Shown: piece by piece, positions 19,101 through 27,802 of the stretch
Layout of the letters: every line of letters begins with the position of its first letter
Numbering within the stretch: the first letter of the stretch is position 1
Origin: Pseudomonas maumuensis
GTDB lineage: Bacteria > Pseudomonadota > Gammaproteobacteria > Pseudomonadales > Pseudomonadaceae
Assembly: GCF_019139675.1 (NCBI RefSeq)
Contig: NZ_CP077077.1
Coordinates: 5,394,001 to 5,458,000 of the forward strand
Direction of reading: 5' to 3'
Length of the DNA stretch: 64,000 nucleotides
Notes under the pieces: generated by a model
The model's database searches: none
What the model was told of the DNA's origin: nothing
The model's input: the letters and a program-made list of their open reading frames with translations, nothing else
Position numbers and translations under genes: made by a program

Positions 19101-20002
19101 TCGGTTATTTCCTCGTAAAGCCCTACAGCCATCCCCTGCACAGTACCGCTGCCGGCAAGGCCAATGAAGCCACCCAGTGAGTCCTTGATCAGCGTCTGCG
19201 TGGAATGACTGATCTGCGTAGGCGTGAAGCGTTTGACCAGCTCACCCGCACTTTGTCGGAGTTTCAACTGCTTGGCCGTCAGAGTCGGATGCTTGATCAT
19301 CAGCAATTCCGTGGTGAGTGCCTTGCGTTGCTGTCGACTCAGCGAACGGGTCAGCTGATACCAGCTGTTGCCGGTCGCCGCCTTGCGCACCTGGAGAAAC
19401 TTCAGCGTCGTAAGCCCTGAAGCCCCCACGCCCATCAGCGACACGGCATCGAGCACAGGAGTGGCCGCCTGGTACCACGCCTCCTGGTCCAGCGCGTCAT
19501 TGAGCGAAGGGTCGGTTGCCTCGAAAGCGGTCCTCACCAGGCCGATCCCGCATTGCGCGGTACTGGCGGTTGCCGCGGCATAGCCTGCGACAGTCAACGC
19601 CAAGCTGGCTCCGCCGGAAAACGGCACGGCGATGGTGCCGCTGAACATGACGATCCAGCCCAGCACGGCGCCGGCGCAGGACAATGTGGTGTTGACTGCT
19701 TCCTTCACCACCCGAGCTTCGCGTGGGTTGGTCTGCAACTGGTTCATGAACTGCTCGGGCGAGGTGTAGCGAGGCGCCTCGCGCAGAATGATGCGCTTGG
19801 GCTTGATGCTGCAGATCGGCTGGAACTCGCGCAGGGTGATGACGTTGTAATCGGCATCGATGTACACGACACCTGCGCCGACGATGCCGGGGTCGGCGTC
19901 GATGGCCTTGAACAGCTTCTGCTGATCGATGCGGCCCTGCATGCGCTGGCGCGCCATGAATTGCGAAGTGCTGCCCAGGGGATTGGAGAGCAGGTCTGTC
20001 AC
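19097..20002 (-). CDS. Candidate T6SS membrane-targeting effector (301 aa, unknown family)
   Basis: No family is recognised with confidence. The N-terminal 100 residues are polar, including VGAGVVYIDADYNVITLREF. Residues about 103-158 form a long glycine/alanine-rich hydrophobic stretch (GAVLGWIVMFSGTIAVPFSG, then TVAGYAAATAS), which looks like a membrane hairpin. A second mildly hydrophobic stretch lies at about 185-202, a basic region at 205-260, and a glycine-rich tail at 275-297. There is no signal peptide and no MIX, PAAR or VgrG domain. The gene lies directly after tagQ and is followed, with 4-base overlaps, by two paralogous membrane proteins. I infer a pore-forming or membrane-disrupting effector; an ordinary membrane protein remains possible. 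Confidence 0.6.
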   Translation of the reverse strand: MTDLLSNPLGSTSQFMARQRMQGRIDQQKLFKAIDADPGIVGAGVVYIDADYNVITLREFQPICSIKPKRIILREAPRYTSPEQFMNQLQTNPREARVVKEAVNTTLSCAGAVLGWIVMFSGTIAVPFSGGASLALTVAGYAAATASTAQCGIGLVRTAFEATDPSLNDALDQEAWYQAATPVLDAVSLMGVGASGLTTLKFLQVRKAATGNSWYQLTRSLSRQQRKALTTELLMIKHPTLTAKQLKLRQSAGELVKRFTPTQISHSTQTLIKDSLGGFIGLAGSGTVQGMAVGLYEEITE

Positions 20003-20038
20003 GAATCGTTTTCCTTACACAATGCTCGGTGTCCTCGG

Positions 20039-20111
20039 GGGCTGCTTCGCAGCCCATTCGCTGAGGCTTGTCGTGGCGACGAACCGCAGCGAATGGGGCG
20101 CAAAGCGCCCC
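20039..20111. repeat. Palindromic BIME-like element between tagQ and effector operon
   Basis: Two outer hairpins, GGGCTGC-TTC-GCAGCCC (20039-20055) and GGGGCGC-AAA-GCGCCCC (20095-20111), flank an inverted pair CATTCGCTG (20055-20063) and CAGCGAATG (20087-20095). The whole could fold as one cruciform or mRNA structure. It lies in the 120-base gap after tagQ and may reduce read-through into the downstream three genes or mark a recombination junction. Confidence 0.7.
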
Positions 20112-20122
20112 CTGCTGCGGTA

Positions 20123-21049
20123 TCACACGTTCGGGCACGGCACCGGCGCCCAGTCACCCATGTCCGGGTTGCGGCACATGGCGTTGACCTGGTCGGTACC
20201 CGCCTTGGCCACCTGCTGGGCCTCGGCTTTCTTGCCGTTGGCGTTCTGCAGGGTCTTTTCGGTGGCCACCGCTTCCTGTGGCACCTTGGTGTTGGTCTTG
20301 GCCGGCTGGACCTTCTTCACATCCTTCTTCTTGCCGGTGGTCGCCACCTTCGGCGGCTCGGCCACGGCGACCACTTCGGTGCGCTGCACGCCCACTTGCT
20401 TGAGATCCTGCTCGTAGGCCTGGGTGTAGTTGTTGAGGTTCTCACCCAGACGACCGTTCACGGTGGTCAGCAGGTTGTTCGACTCCTGCAGGCCGGCGAC
20501 GATCTCGGCCAGGCGCTTACGGCCCTCGGTGTCATTGATGCGACCAGCCTTGCGGTTCTGGATCAGGCTGGCGAACTCACGCTGGTAGCAGCTCTGCGAG
20601 GACTTGGCGTAGGCCGTGGTGCGGTCCATGTCGGCTGCGCTCTTGTCGATGTCGGTCGCATAGGACGCGATGCGCTGCTTGTCGTCGCTGATCTGCTTCT
20701 GGCGTTCGGTGTAGTAGCCGGCGGCACCACCGACCAGGGCGCCGCCAGCGGCACCGATGGCGGCGTTGCGGCCGCGGTTTTCCTTGTCGACCAGGGCGCC
20801 GGTCAGCGCGCCGCCGACCGCGCCGAGCAGTGCGCCGGTGGCCACCGAGCGGGTCATGTCACCGTCGGTGGAGCGCAGGTGCTGCACCGGCTCGTAGCAG
20901 TTGGGGTAGTACTCGACCTTGGTCGTGGCGCCGACCTTGGACGCCGGCGAGCTGGCGCAACCGCTCAACAGCACGGTGCTGAAACCGGCTGCCAGCAGCA
21001 GCGCGGTACGGGCCTGGGATGCAGTGATCAGGGGTTTGCGGGTGGACAT
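20123..21049 (-). CDS. tagQ: TagQ-like outer-membrane lipoprotein
   Basis: A 308-residue lipoprotein at the head of the TagQRST signalling branch, which activates PpkA in the H1-T6SS. The signal peptide ends in a lipobox, LLSGC, with Cys31 as the lipidation site. Residues about 68-113 form two glycine-zipper stretches (ATGALLGAVGGALTGALV and IGAAGGALVGGAAGYY). A coiled helical middle follows, then a lysine/alanine-rich tail and a small disulfide-prone C-terminus (CRNPDMGDWAPVPCPN). In P. aeruginosa, TagQ holds TagR at the outer membrane. The placement 78 bases after tagR fits that order. Confidence 0.8.
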   Translation of the reverse strand: MSTRKPLITASQARTALLLAAGFSTVLLSGCASSPASKVGATTKVEYYPNCYEPVQHLRSTDGDMTRSVATGALLGAVGGALTGALVDKENRGRNAAIGAAGGALVGGAAGYYTERQKQISDDKQRIASYATDIDKSAADMDRTTAYAKSSQSCYQREFASLIQNRKAGRINDTEGRKRLAEIVAGLQESNNLLTTVNGRLGENLNNYTQAYEQDLKQVGVQRTEVVAVAEPPKVATTGKKKDVKKVQPAKTNTKVPQEAVATEKTLQNANGKKAEAQQVAKAGTDQVNAMCRNPDMGDWAPVPCPNV

Positions 21050-21127
21050 GGTCTGGTTTCTCTTCTTGGGTTTCTCGGTATCCGGGGGCCTCGTGCCACC
21101 CGGGAGTCCTTTCTGTGGGAACTGTCC

Positions 21128-22894
21128 TTAGGGTCGCGGGGCGGCCGATGCCAGCAGCTCCTTGAGGATCGTCGCCGGATCGGCCCGCCGGTTCTGGCGG
21201 TACTCCCCGACGTGGCGGACGAACAGGGTGGCGCGGGTGACCAGGCTGTTGCCCAGCACCGGCTTGCGATTGAGCTCTTCCTTGACCCGCTGGAACTGCG
21301 CCTGGATCACCGCGTCGGTGTAGCGCGTGCCGCTGGCCAGGTTGTCGATGTAGATCGCCACGGCGCCGTCGAGGGCGGCGCGGCCATTGGCGATGGCGGC
21401 GCCGTACATGCGCGCGCTGGTCTGGTCGCCGGAGGCCTCGGCCTTGGCCTGGGTGTTCTGCAGGTTGGTCAGGCGGATGTTGTAGTTGTTGACGGTCTCG
21501 GCCACCAGGGCGGCGGACTGGATCAGGTTGCCGGCCGCTTCTTCGCGCTGGCGGGCGATCAGCGAAACGTTGCGCTTGAGCTCTTCGTTGACCAGCCCCA
21601 GCTCGGCCTGCTGGCGCGGGTCGGTGGCGGCGGCGATGATGCTGTCCAGGCGCTTGGTCGGATCCTGCACGGCATCGATGTCATCGGTCAGGCCGGCCAG
21701 GCGACCTTCCTTTTGCCACTGCTCGAACAGCGTCTGATAGCGCGAACGCGGCGCCGACAGGGCGCCGATAGCCACGCGGAAACCGGTGGTCTCGTTGCGC
21801 TGCTCGGTGCCGTCGACGCCGAACAGCGGGTACTCGCGGCGCATGCCGGTGAACAAGGTGCCCTCGCCTTCGAGGTAGTTGCCGCCCTTGACCACGAAGC
21901 CGCCGTAGGCGCCCTGCAGGCGCCCGGCGTTGACCAGCTGGAACGACTCCTGGACCATCTCGGCGGCGTTGCCGATCACATCGAACAAGCCCAGCGGGTT
22001 GGGCTGTTTGGTGCCGATCGGCATCAGCCGCGCCGCCTGCCCGGTACCACCGGCGACCTGGTTGAACACCGCGAAGTCGCCCAGCGGCCCTTCGCTATCG
22101 GCGCCTTCGACCTTGCGCGGGAACAACCGCCCTTCCAGCTCCTGGCGGCTGACCGCCGAACCGCCACGGGCGGCGAACTCCCATTCCACTTCGGTGGGCA
22201 GGCGCACGAAGCCCATGCCGCCATCCTCGGCCTTGCTACCACGGCCACTGACCGGCAACAGATCGCGGTGGTGCTTCAGCAACCAGGCACTGTAGACGGC
22301 GGCAAAGCGCTCGGCCTCGAAGCGCGAGAGCTTGACCTTGGGCAGGCGCCCGGCGGCATCGTTGCTCGCCGCGCAGGCCGGCGCCGCCTCGCCACTGGCC
22401 AGCGACTGCGCCTGGGCCATCACCTGGGCGTACTGGCGGGCGGTCACTTCGTACTTGCCGATGAAGTACATCATCGGCGTGAGCGGGCTGCCTTTCTCGA
22501 CCTTCGGCAGGCTTGGCGCAACCGCCTTCTGCCACTGTGGCGCCAGGTCCTGCAGGCTGAACTGGCCGTTGATGAAGTCGCGTCGGTAACCGGAGATGAA
22601 CGACTGCTTGTAGCCGGCCTCGCCCTCACTGAACGGGTAGCCGAGATTGACCTCGCGGTCGTCGAGGCTGCCCTGGGCCAGCACATAGACGCTGCGCAGC
22701 ACCAGCTCACCGCCACAGGGCAGCGGCAGGCTGACATCGCCCGGCAACGGCTTGGGGTTGTCGAACTTGCTTTCAGTCCCCGGCTGCGCCTGGGTAACCG
22801 GCTTGGCCTTGTCGTCGCCATCGGCCTGAGAGCAGGCCCCCAGGCTCAGCGCGGTGAGGATCAGGGCGGCAGCCCCGAGACGGCGATCAGACAT
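21128..22894 (-). CDS. tagR: TagR-like periplasmic activator (formylglycine-generating-enzyme fold)
   Basis: A 588-residue exported protein that in P. aeruginosa promotes PpkA activity from the periplasm. The SUMF1-like fold is shown by GKYEVTARQYAQVM, GFVRLPTEVEWEFAARGG, LGLFDVIGNAAEMVQESF and the final RNETTGFRVAIGAL. The C-terminal 200 residues are a helical extension. From ATG 22894 the leader reads MSDRRLGAAALILTALSLGA followed by cysteine, a lipobox-like ending that suggests direct lipidation at Cys21. It overlaps tagS by eight bases. Loss of sulfatase-type catalysis is expected in this subgroup but was not tested. Confidence 0.85.
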   Translation of the reverse strand: MSDRRLGAAALILTALSLGACSQADGDDKAKPVTQAQPGTESKFDNPKPLPGDVSLPLPCGGELVLRSVYVLAQGSLDDREVNLGYPFSEGEAGYKQSFISGYRRDFINGQFSLQDLAPQWQKAVAPSLPKVEKGSPLTPMMYFIGKYEVTARQYAQVMAQAQSLASGEAAPACAASNDAAGRLPKVKLSRFEAERFAAVYSAWLLKHHRDLLPVSGRGSKAEDGGMGFVRLPTEVEWEFAARGGSAVSRQELEGRLFPRKVEGADSEGPLGDFAVFNQVAGGTGQAARLMPIGTKQPNPLGLFDVIGNAAEMVQESFQLVNAGRLQGAYGGFVVKGGNYLEGEGTLFTGMRREYPLFGVDGTEQRNETTGFRVAIGALSAPRSRYQTLFEQWQKEGRLAGLTDDIDAVQDPTKRLDSIIAAATDPRQQAELGLVNEELKRNVSLIARQREEAAGNLIQSAALVAETVNNYNIRLTNLQNTQAKAEASGDQTSARMYGAAIANGRAALDGAVAIYIDNLASGTRYTDAVIQAQFQRVKEELNRKPVLGNSLVTRATLFVRHVGEYRQNRRADPATILKELLASAAPRP

Positions 22895-24089
22895 CACGTA
22901 TTCCTTGGCAAGCCTCGATGCGCGCCACCCGCCAGCCGCCCAGGGCGGCGGCGGCGGTGCTGGCCAGCAGCACGGCACACAACGCAACGAGGTAGTGCAT
23001 GGGCAGCAGATGGCTGGCGAACTCGCCCGGCACCTGCATGAAAAGTCGGTTCAGGCCGTGTTCGGCGAGCAGGTACAACAGCCCCGCCACGGCGGCGGCC
23101 AAAAGGCCGCTGTAGAGCGCCTGGAGCACTACGAACAACAGCAGCGCAGCAGTGCCGAAACCCAGCAGACGCAGCACTGCCAGCTCGCGCTGCTTGCGCT
23201 CGACCGCCGCCACGGCGCCGGCAGCGATGGCTGCCAAGGCACCGGCCACAGCCAGGCTGGCGATGATCCAGAACACCAGGTCGAGATTGCGGCTGAGCGA
23301 TTGCACCTGGGCGATCTGCGCGGCCTGGGTGGAGACCAACAACTTGCGTTCGGCGAAGAACCGACGCAGCGGCTCGACATCGTTCAGTTCGCGGGCATAC
23401 AGGCGAAATGCCGGGTACACCCGCTGCGCCACGCTGCCCTGCGCCTCACCCTGCCAGTCCAGTGCCGGCACCGCGCGGCCATCGCGGTAGTCCTCGACGG
23501 CTTCGAGCAACTGCAACGATGCGAAAAGACCATCGCGCTCGAACGCTGCCAGGGGCAACACGCTGCTGACCTGCAGGCGCGTCTGCCGCCATTGCATCTG
23601 CCCGGCCTGCTGGCGGCTGAAGCTGGCCTGCAGTTCGTCCCCGGCCTTGGCACCGAGCTTTTCCGCAGCGGTAAAGCTCAGCACCACCTGTTGCAGCCCC
23701 GACGGCGAAGCGACCTGCGCCAGCAAGGGGTCGCCCTCGGCGGTGGGCAGCATCTCAACCGTCAGGCCACGCCCGTGGGCGGGCAGCAGCAGTTCGGCGG
23801 TGGCGGCGATCTGTCGGGTCCGCGGGATGGCGAAAGCCACCCCCGGGCGCTGTGCCAGTTCCGCGATGAACTCAGCGCGAAAGCGCCCACCGCCCAGGGG
23901 AATGATCTCGCGCACCCCCGGGTCGCGCTGCAGGCGCTCGGTCAGGCTGCCGACCAGGCCGAACTTCAGGCCAAACAGCACCAGCAGCGGCGCGATCACC
24001 GCCACCAGCGCCAGCACGGCGCACGCCGACAGCCGCGCATCGTTGCGGTAGTCCTGCCAGGCCAGCCCGGCGATCAGCAGCGGGCGCAT
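22887..24089 (-). CDS. tagS: TagS ABC-transporter permease
   Basis: The membrane partner of the TagT ATPase, 400 residues. An N-terminal helix (about 20-45) is followed by a large periplasmic domain (about 60-270) and three helices (about 275-300, 318-345 and 365-390), the FtsX/MacB-type layout. In P. aeruginosa, TagST is required for the threonine-phosphorylation cascade and for sensing incoming attacks. Its start overlaps the tagT stop by one base, and its end overlaps the tagR start by eight bases. The assignment rests on topology and on conserved gene order. Confidence 0.84.
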   Translation of the reverse strand: MRPLLIAGLAWQDYRNDARLSACAVLALVAVIAPLLVLFGLKFGLVGSLTERLQRDPGVREIIPLGGGRFRAEFIAELAQRPGVAFAIPRTRQIAATAELLLPAHGRGLTVEMLPTAEGDPLLAQVASPSGLQQVVLSFTAAEKLGAKAGDELQASFSRQQAGQMQWRQTRLQVSSVLPLAAFERDGLFASLQLLEAVEDYRDGRAVPALDWQGEAQGSVAQRVYPAFRLYARELNDVEPLRRFFAERKLLVSTQAAQIAQVQSLSRNLDLVFWIIASLAVAGALAAIAAGAVAAVERKQRELAVLRLLGFGTAALLLFVVLQALYSGLLAAAVAGLLYLLAEHGLNRLFMQVPGEFASHLLPMHYLVALCAVLLASTAAAALGGWRVARIEACQGIRDV

Positions 24090-24793
24090 CAGGCGGCCCT
24101 CTCCAGGCTCGCCGTGACGCCACCGTCGGCCTCGCGCCGGCAGGCCATGCGCAGCACCGCCAGCCCGGCCTGGCGGGCCAGGGCTTCGTCATGGGTGGCG
24201 ACCACGCAGGTCACCTGGCGCGCTTCGGCCTCGCGCAGCAACAGTTGCATCACCCGCTCGGCGTTGACCGGGTCGAGCGCGGCGGTCGGTTCGTCGGCCA
24301 GCAACAGCGTCGGGCCATGGGCCAACGCACGGGCACAGCTGACCCGCTGGCGCTGGCCGAGGGACAAGGTGGCGGGCTTCTTGCCCAACTGGTCATGCAC
24401 ATCCAACGCTTCGGCCAGGCGCTCGACGCTGCCATCATCGCCAAGCCCCAGCAGTTGACGAGGCAGGCGAATGTTGCCGCGCACATCGAGAAAACCCAGC
24501 AACCCACCGGCCTGCAGCACATAGCCCAGGTGACGGCTGCGCCAGCTGGCCAGGCGATCGAGCTGGCGGGTACGCCATAGCCCGGCGACATCCTCGCCGC
24601 CCAGGGCGAAGCCCTGCGCCGCATCCGGTGCCAGCACCAGCGCCAGCAGGTCGAGCAAGGTGCTCTTGCCGCAGCCGCTGGGCCCGACCAGCGCCACCCG
24701 CTCGCCCGCCGCCAGGTGCAACCGGTCGATCTGCAGGCTGTAACGCTGGGCACCCTGCCCGCGCGTCTTGCGCACCCCGTCCAGGCGGATCAT
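24089..24793 (-). CDS. tagT: TagT ABC-transporter ATPase
   Basis: A 234-residue ATPase. Walker A is GPSGCGKSTLLDLL (about residues 39-52). The Q-loop lies near YVLQAGGLLGF, the signature is LSLGQRQRVS, Walker B is LLLADEPTAALDP and the switch histidine is in VATHDEA. The signature reads LSLGQ where LSGGQ is usual, a tolerated variation in LolD-like ATPases. It starts at ATG 24793, sharing one base with the ppkA stop codon. Together with TagS it should form an inner-membrane complex feeding signals to PpkA. Confidence 0.9.
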   Translation of the reverse strand: MIRLDGVRKTRGQGAQRYSLQIDRLHLAAGERVALVGPSGCGKSTLLDLLALVLAPDAAQGFALGGEDVAGLWRTRQLDRLASWRSRHLGYVLQAGGLLGFLDVRGNIRLPRQLLGLGDDGSVERLAEALDVHDQLGKKPATLSLGQRQRVSCARALAHGPTLLLADEPTAALDPVNAERVMQLLLREAEARQVTCVVATHDEALARQAGLAVLRMACRREADGGVTASLERAA

Positions 24794-27700
24794 CACGGCA
24801 GCGTCGACAGCGGGACACGGTACAGGGCATCGCCAGGCTCGGCCTTGCCGAAGCGCACCCAGTTGGCCATGTCGTTGTGGAAGGTTTCGTACAGGCGGAT
24901 CTTCGAGTCCAGTTCGTCGATGAAGTCTTCCTGCTCGGCCACCGACAGCGACAGCCACAAGTCCTGGGTCATGCTCAGGGACTTGCTGCGGTACGGCAGG
25001 CCGTCGAGGTACTCGCCGAGCACGCCGCCCTGGGCCAGGTTGGCGCCCTTGCGCAACGCGCCGGGGTCGCGGCTCATGTAGGCACTGGCGCTGGCGATCT
25101 CGTTGAAGAAGTCGCCCGGCGAGCTGCGCGTCTTGCGCGCGGCATCGACGATCAGCTTGAGCGACTGTTGCAGGTCGTTGAGCTGCAGCTTGGTCAACAT
25201 CACGCACACCTGCAGGGTCGGCAGCGTCGGGTTGGTCAGGTCGCGGTCGGCAGTCCAGGCGCTGACCAGTTGCGGCGCCTGGCTGGCGCCGTGGCGGCCA
25301 AGGAAGTCCATGTGCATGGCGTAGCCGATGGCCTGCGACTTGGCCGCCAGGCCCGAAGCCGAGGTCAGCAGCGGTACCGGTTGCGGTTGCTGGTTGCGCA
25401 CCTGATGCACCAGCTCGGCGAAGGTCGAGCCGATCTCGCGCACGCGATCGCCGAAAGCACCGACTTCACCGCCCGGCACGCTGACGTAGAGGTCGCCGAT
25501 CTGCGGGTTGCTGTCGGCGGTAAGTACGCGGTACTGGGTCTCGGCCGCGCCATGGTTCTTGACCCCGGCGGGGGTTCGCAGGTGCAGGGCGTAGATCTTG
25601 ATCTGCTTGCTCAACGCGGCCTGGCGCACTTCGGCTTCGTTCATCTGGGTGCTGCTGAACGGGTCGTTCTTGCGCAGCGCGCCAGCATCGCTGACCAGCA
25701 GGATCAGGCGCCCACCGTAACCGGACCAGTCCATGCCCTCGACCGCCTGCATCACCCCGGCGAAGGCGTCCTCGTTGAACGAATGGCTGGAAACGCTGGT
25801 GGCCTTGACCTGCGAGGCGGCCTTGAGGAAACGCGCCGGATCGCGGCCCTGCTCCAGGCTGACCAGGGTCTTGCTCAGGTACTCCAGGCCCGGGGTGCGC
25901 TTGACGCTGTTGCGAAAGCCGACCAAGCCGAAGCTGACGCTGTCCAGCTCGCCACGGGCCGCCAGTTGCTGCTGCAGCTCGCTGACCACCTGGCGCACCC
26001 GATCGATGTACGGCTGCATGGACACCGAGGTGTCCACCACCAGGACGATGCCGGTACGGAAGCTGTTGTCGCCGACCGCCGTGACGCCGGCCGCCTTCGG
26101 CGCGCTGTCGCGGGCGCTGGCACCGGGGTCGATGGAGGCGATGTTGAGCAGTTGCACCGGCTGGCCGCCGGCGTCGAAGCTTTCGCGGTAGTCGAAGATC
26201 GGCATCAGGTAGAACTGGTTCTGCGGCACGGCGCTGGCCGCCGGTTCCAGGGCCATCACCTGGGGCACCTGGTCGGGGTTGTTCTGCGCCTTGAGCAGGC
26301 TGTCGCGAGCCAGCGGGGTGTCGTCGAGCAGATGCTGCACATCGTCCACCTGGCGCATGAACATCACCGGCGAGCGGCCCGAGCGTTCGGTGAACTTGAG
26401 CACCAGGCTCTGTTTCCAGTCGCTGGTCTGTGCTGCTGGCAGCCAGCCGTCGCGCTGGCCGTCGCTGGCAGCACCGACCTGGACCCAGGCCTGGCCGCCG
26501 ACGTCCTTGCGCTGGTAGACATAGAGCACGGAGAACGCCGGCAGTGTCTCGCCGGCGGCATCACCGGGCTGGGCCACCAGCTGGGCGTCGGGCTTGGTCA
26601 GCACACGCTGGAACAGGGTCTTCTTGCCGGGCATCAGCAGTGGACGACCGTCGTCCGAGGCGGCCACCGGCGTGATCTTGGGTTCGGTGGGGACCACGCT
26701 GTCGGCGGGCGCCTGCACCACCGGCGTTTCAGGCGCGGGCGCGTCATTGCCGCCGAGCAACCAGAAGAACGCGCCCCCCAGACCCAGCGCCGCCGCTATC
26801 GCCACCGCCAGCACGGCCTTGGCCGGCTTGTTCGAGGCGGGCTTCGCAGCGGGCGCGGGCTTGGGTTCGGAGCGCCGGGCAGGCTCGCTCACCGGAGCGG
26901 CAACGGCCTGTGGAATGTCGATGGACACCGGCTGCGGGATGGCCGGTGGCGGGATCGGCAGCGGACGGACCAATGTGCTGTCGTTGCCCTCGACCGGCGC
27001 CTGGACCGTCAGGCGATCCAGCGCCGCCAGCAACGCCGCCGCGTCGGCGAAGCGCTGGTTGGGGTCCTTGGCCAGCAGACCGCGCAGGATGTCCTGGTAG
27101 CGGCCATGTTCGATGGGCAGCTCCGGCAGCGGCTCGGTCAGGTGCGCCAGCGCCGTGGACAACGCATCGGTGCCGTTGTACGGCAGCTTGCCGACGAGGA
27201 TTTCGTACAGCACCACACCCAACGCATACAGGTCGGCGCGCCCATCGATCTCCAGGCCGCGCGCCTGCTCCGGGCTCATGTAGCTCGGCGTGCCGACGGC
27301 GAAACCGGCCTGGGTGAACTGGGTGCGGTCATCCAGCGACTTGGCGATGCCGAAGTCCGACAGCACCGCGGTGCCGTCGGCGCGGAACAGGATGTTGGCC
27401 GGCTTGACGTCGCGGTGTACCAAGCCCTGGGCATGGGCATAACCCAGCGCCTGGGCGATCTGGCGCACGTAGACGAGGCCCTGCTCGGGCGTCAGCCCCT
27501 CGGCGATCCGCTCCTTCAGCGTGCCGCTGGGCAGGTACTCCATGGCCATGTAGTACAGCTCGCCGACATTGCCGATGTCATGGATGGTGGCGATGTTCGG
27601 GTGCGCCAGCCGTGCCAGGGTGCGGCCCTCGCGCAGGAAGCGCTCGCAGAAGGTCGGGTCGGCGGCCAGGCTCGCCGCCATGATCTTCAGCGCCACCTTG

Positions 27701-27795
27701 CGCTCCAGGGAGCGCTGGGTGGCGAGGTACACGCTGGCCATGGCGCCCTGGCCAAGCTCGCTGTCGATGTCGAATCCGGGAATCTGCATGTCCAT
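24793..27795 (-). CDS. ppkA: PpkA serine/threonine kinase with VWA domain
   Basis: A transmembrane Hanks-type kinase of 1000 residues that switches the T6SS on by phosphorylating the FHA protein. The kinase domain spans about residues 8-265: glycine loop GQGAMASVYLA, Lys37 in VALKIM, catalytic HRDVKPANIL with Asp129, SDFGIAKS, and the activation-segment GTPSYMSPEQA. A proline-rich linker precedes one membrane helix at about 325-345 (VLAVAIAAALGLGGAFFWLL). The periplasmic half contains an SH3-like stretch (GWLPAAQ) and a von Willebrand A domain beginning GIVLVVDTSVSMQPYIDRV, whose DxSxS metal site is intact. It lies between pppA and tagT as in P. aeruginosa. Confidence 0.96.
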   Translation of the reverse strand: MDMQIPGFDIDSELGQGAMASVYLATQRSLERKVALKIMAASLAADPTFCERFLREGRTLARLAHPNIATIHDIGNVGELYYMAMEYLPSGTLKERIAEGLTPEQGLVYVRQIAQALGYAHAQGLVHRDVKPANILFRADGTAVLSDFGIAKSLDDRTQFTQAGFAVGTPSYMSPEQARGLEIDGRADLYALGVVLYEILVGKLPYNGTDALSTALAHLTEPLPELPIEHGRYQDILRGLLAKDPNQRFADAAALLAALDRLTVQAPVEGNDSTLVRPLPIPPPAIPQPVSIDIPQAVAAPVSEPARRSEPKPAPAAKPASNKPAKAVLAVAIAAALGLGGAFFWLLGGNDAPAPETPVVQAPADSVVPTEPKITPVAASDDGRPLLMPGKKTLFQRVLTKPDAQLVAQPGDAAGETLPAFSVLYVYQRKDVGGQAWVQVGAASDGQRDGWLPAAQTSDWKQSLVLKFTERSGRSPVMFMRQVDDVQHLLDDTPLARDSLLKAQNNPDQVPQVMALEPAASAVPQNQFYLMPIFDYRESFDAGGQPVQLLNIASIDPGASARDSAPKAAGVTAVGDNSFRTGIVLVVDTSVSMQPYIDRVRQVVSELQQQLAARGELDSVSFGLVGFRNSVKRTPGLEYLSKTLVSLEQGRDPARFLKAASQVKATSVSSHSFNEDAFAGVMQAVEGMDWSGYGGRLILLVSDAGALRKNDPFSSTQMNEAEVRQAALSKQIKIYALHLRTPAGVKNHGAAETQYRVLTADSNPQIGDLYVSVPGGEVGAFGDRVREIGSTFAELVHQVRNQQPQPVPLLTSASGLAAKSQAIGYAMHMDFLGRHGASQAPQLVSAWTADRDLTNPTLPTLQVCVMLTKLQLNDLQQSLKLIVDAARKTRSSPGDFFNEIASASAYMSRDPGALRKGANLAQGGVLGEYLDGLPYRSKSLSMTQDLWLSLSVAEQEDFIDELDSKIRLYETFHNDMANWVRFGKAEPGDALYRVPLSTLP

Positions 27796-27802
27796 GATGT
27801 CT

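Noticed and set aside
19553..23041. A 1162-codon open frame on the plus strand
   Set aside because: It runs antisense to the effector, tagQ and tagR, is low-complexity (Gly, Leu, Val, His, Arg rich) and arises from GC-rich third positions of the real genes. Similar antisense frames at 3061-4341, 24628-27831, 29178-32057, 45645-48326, 48326-50803 and 58011-60299 were dropped for the same reason.
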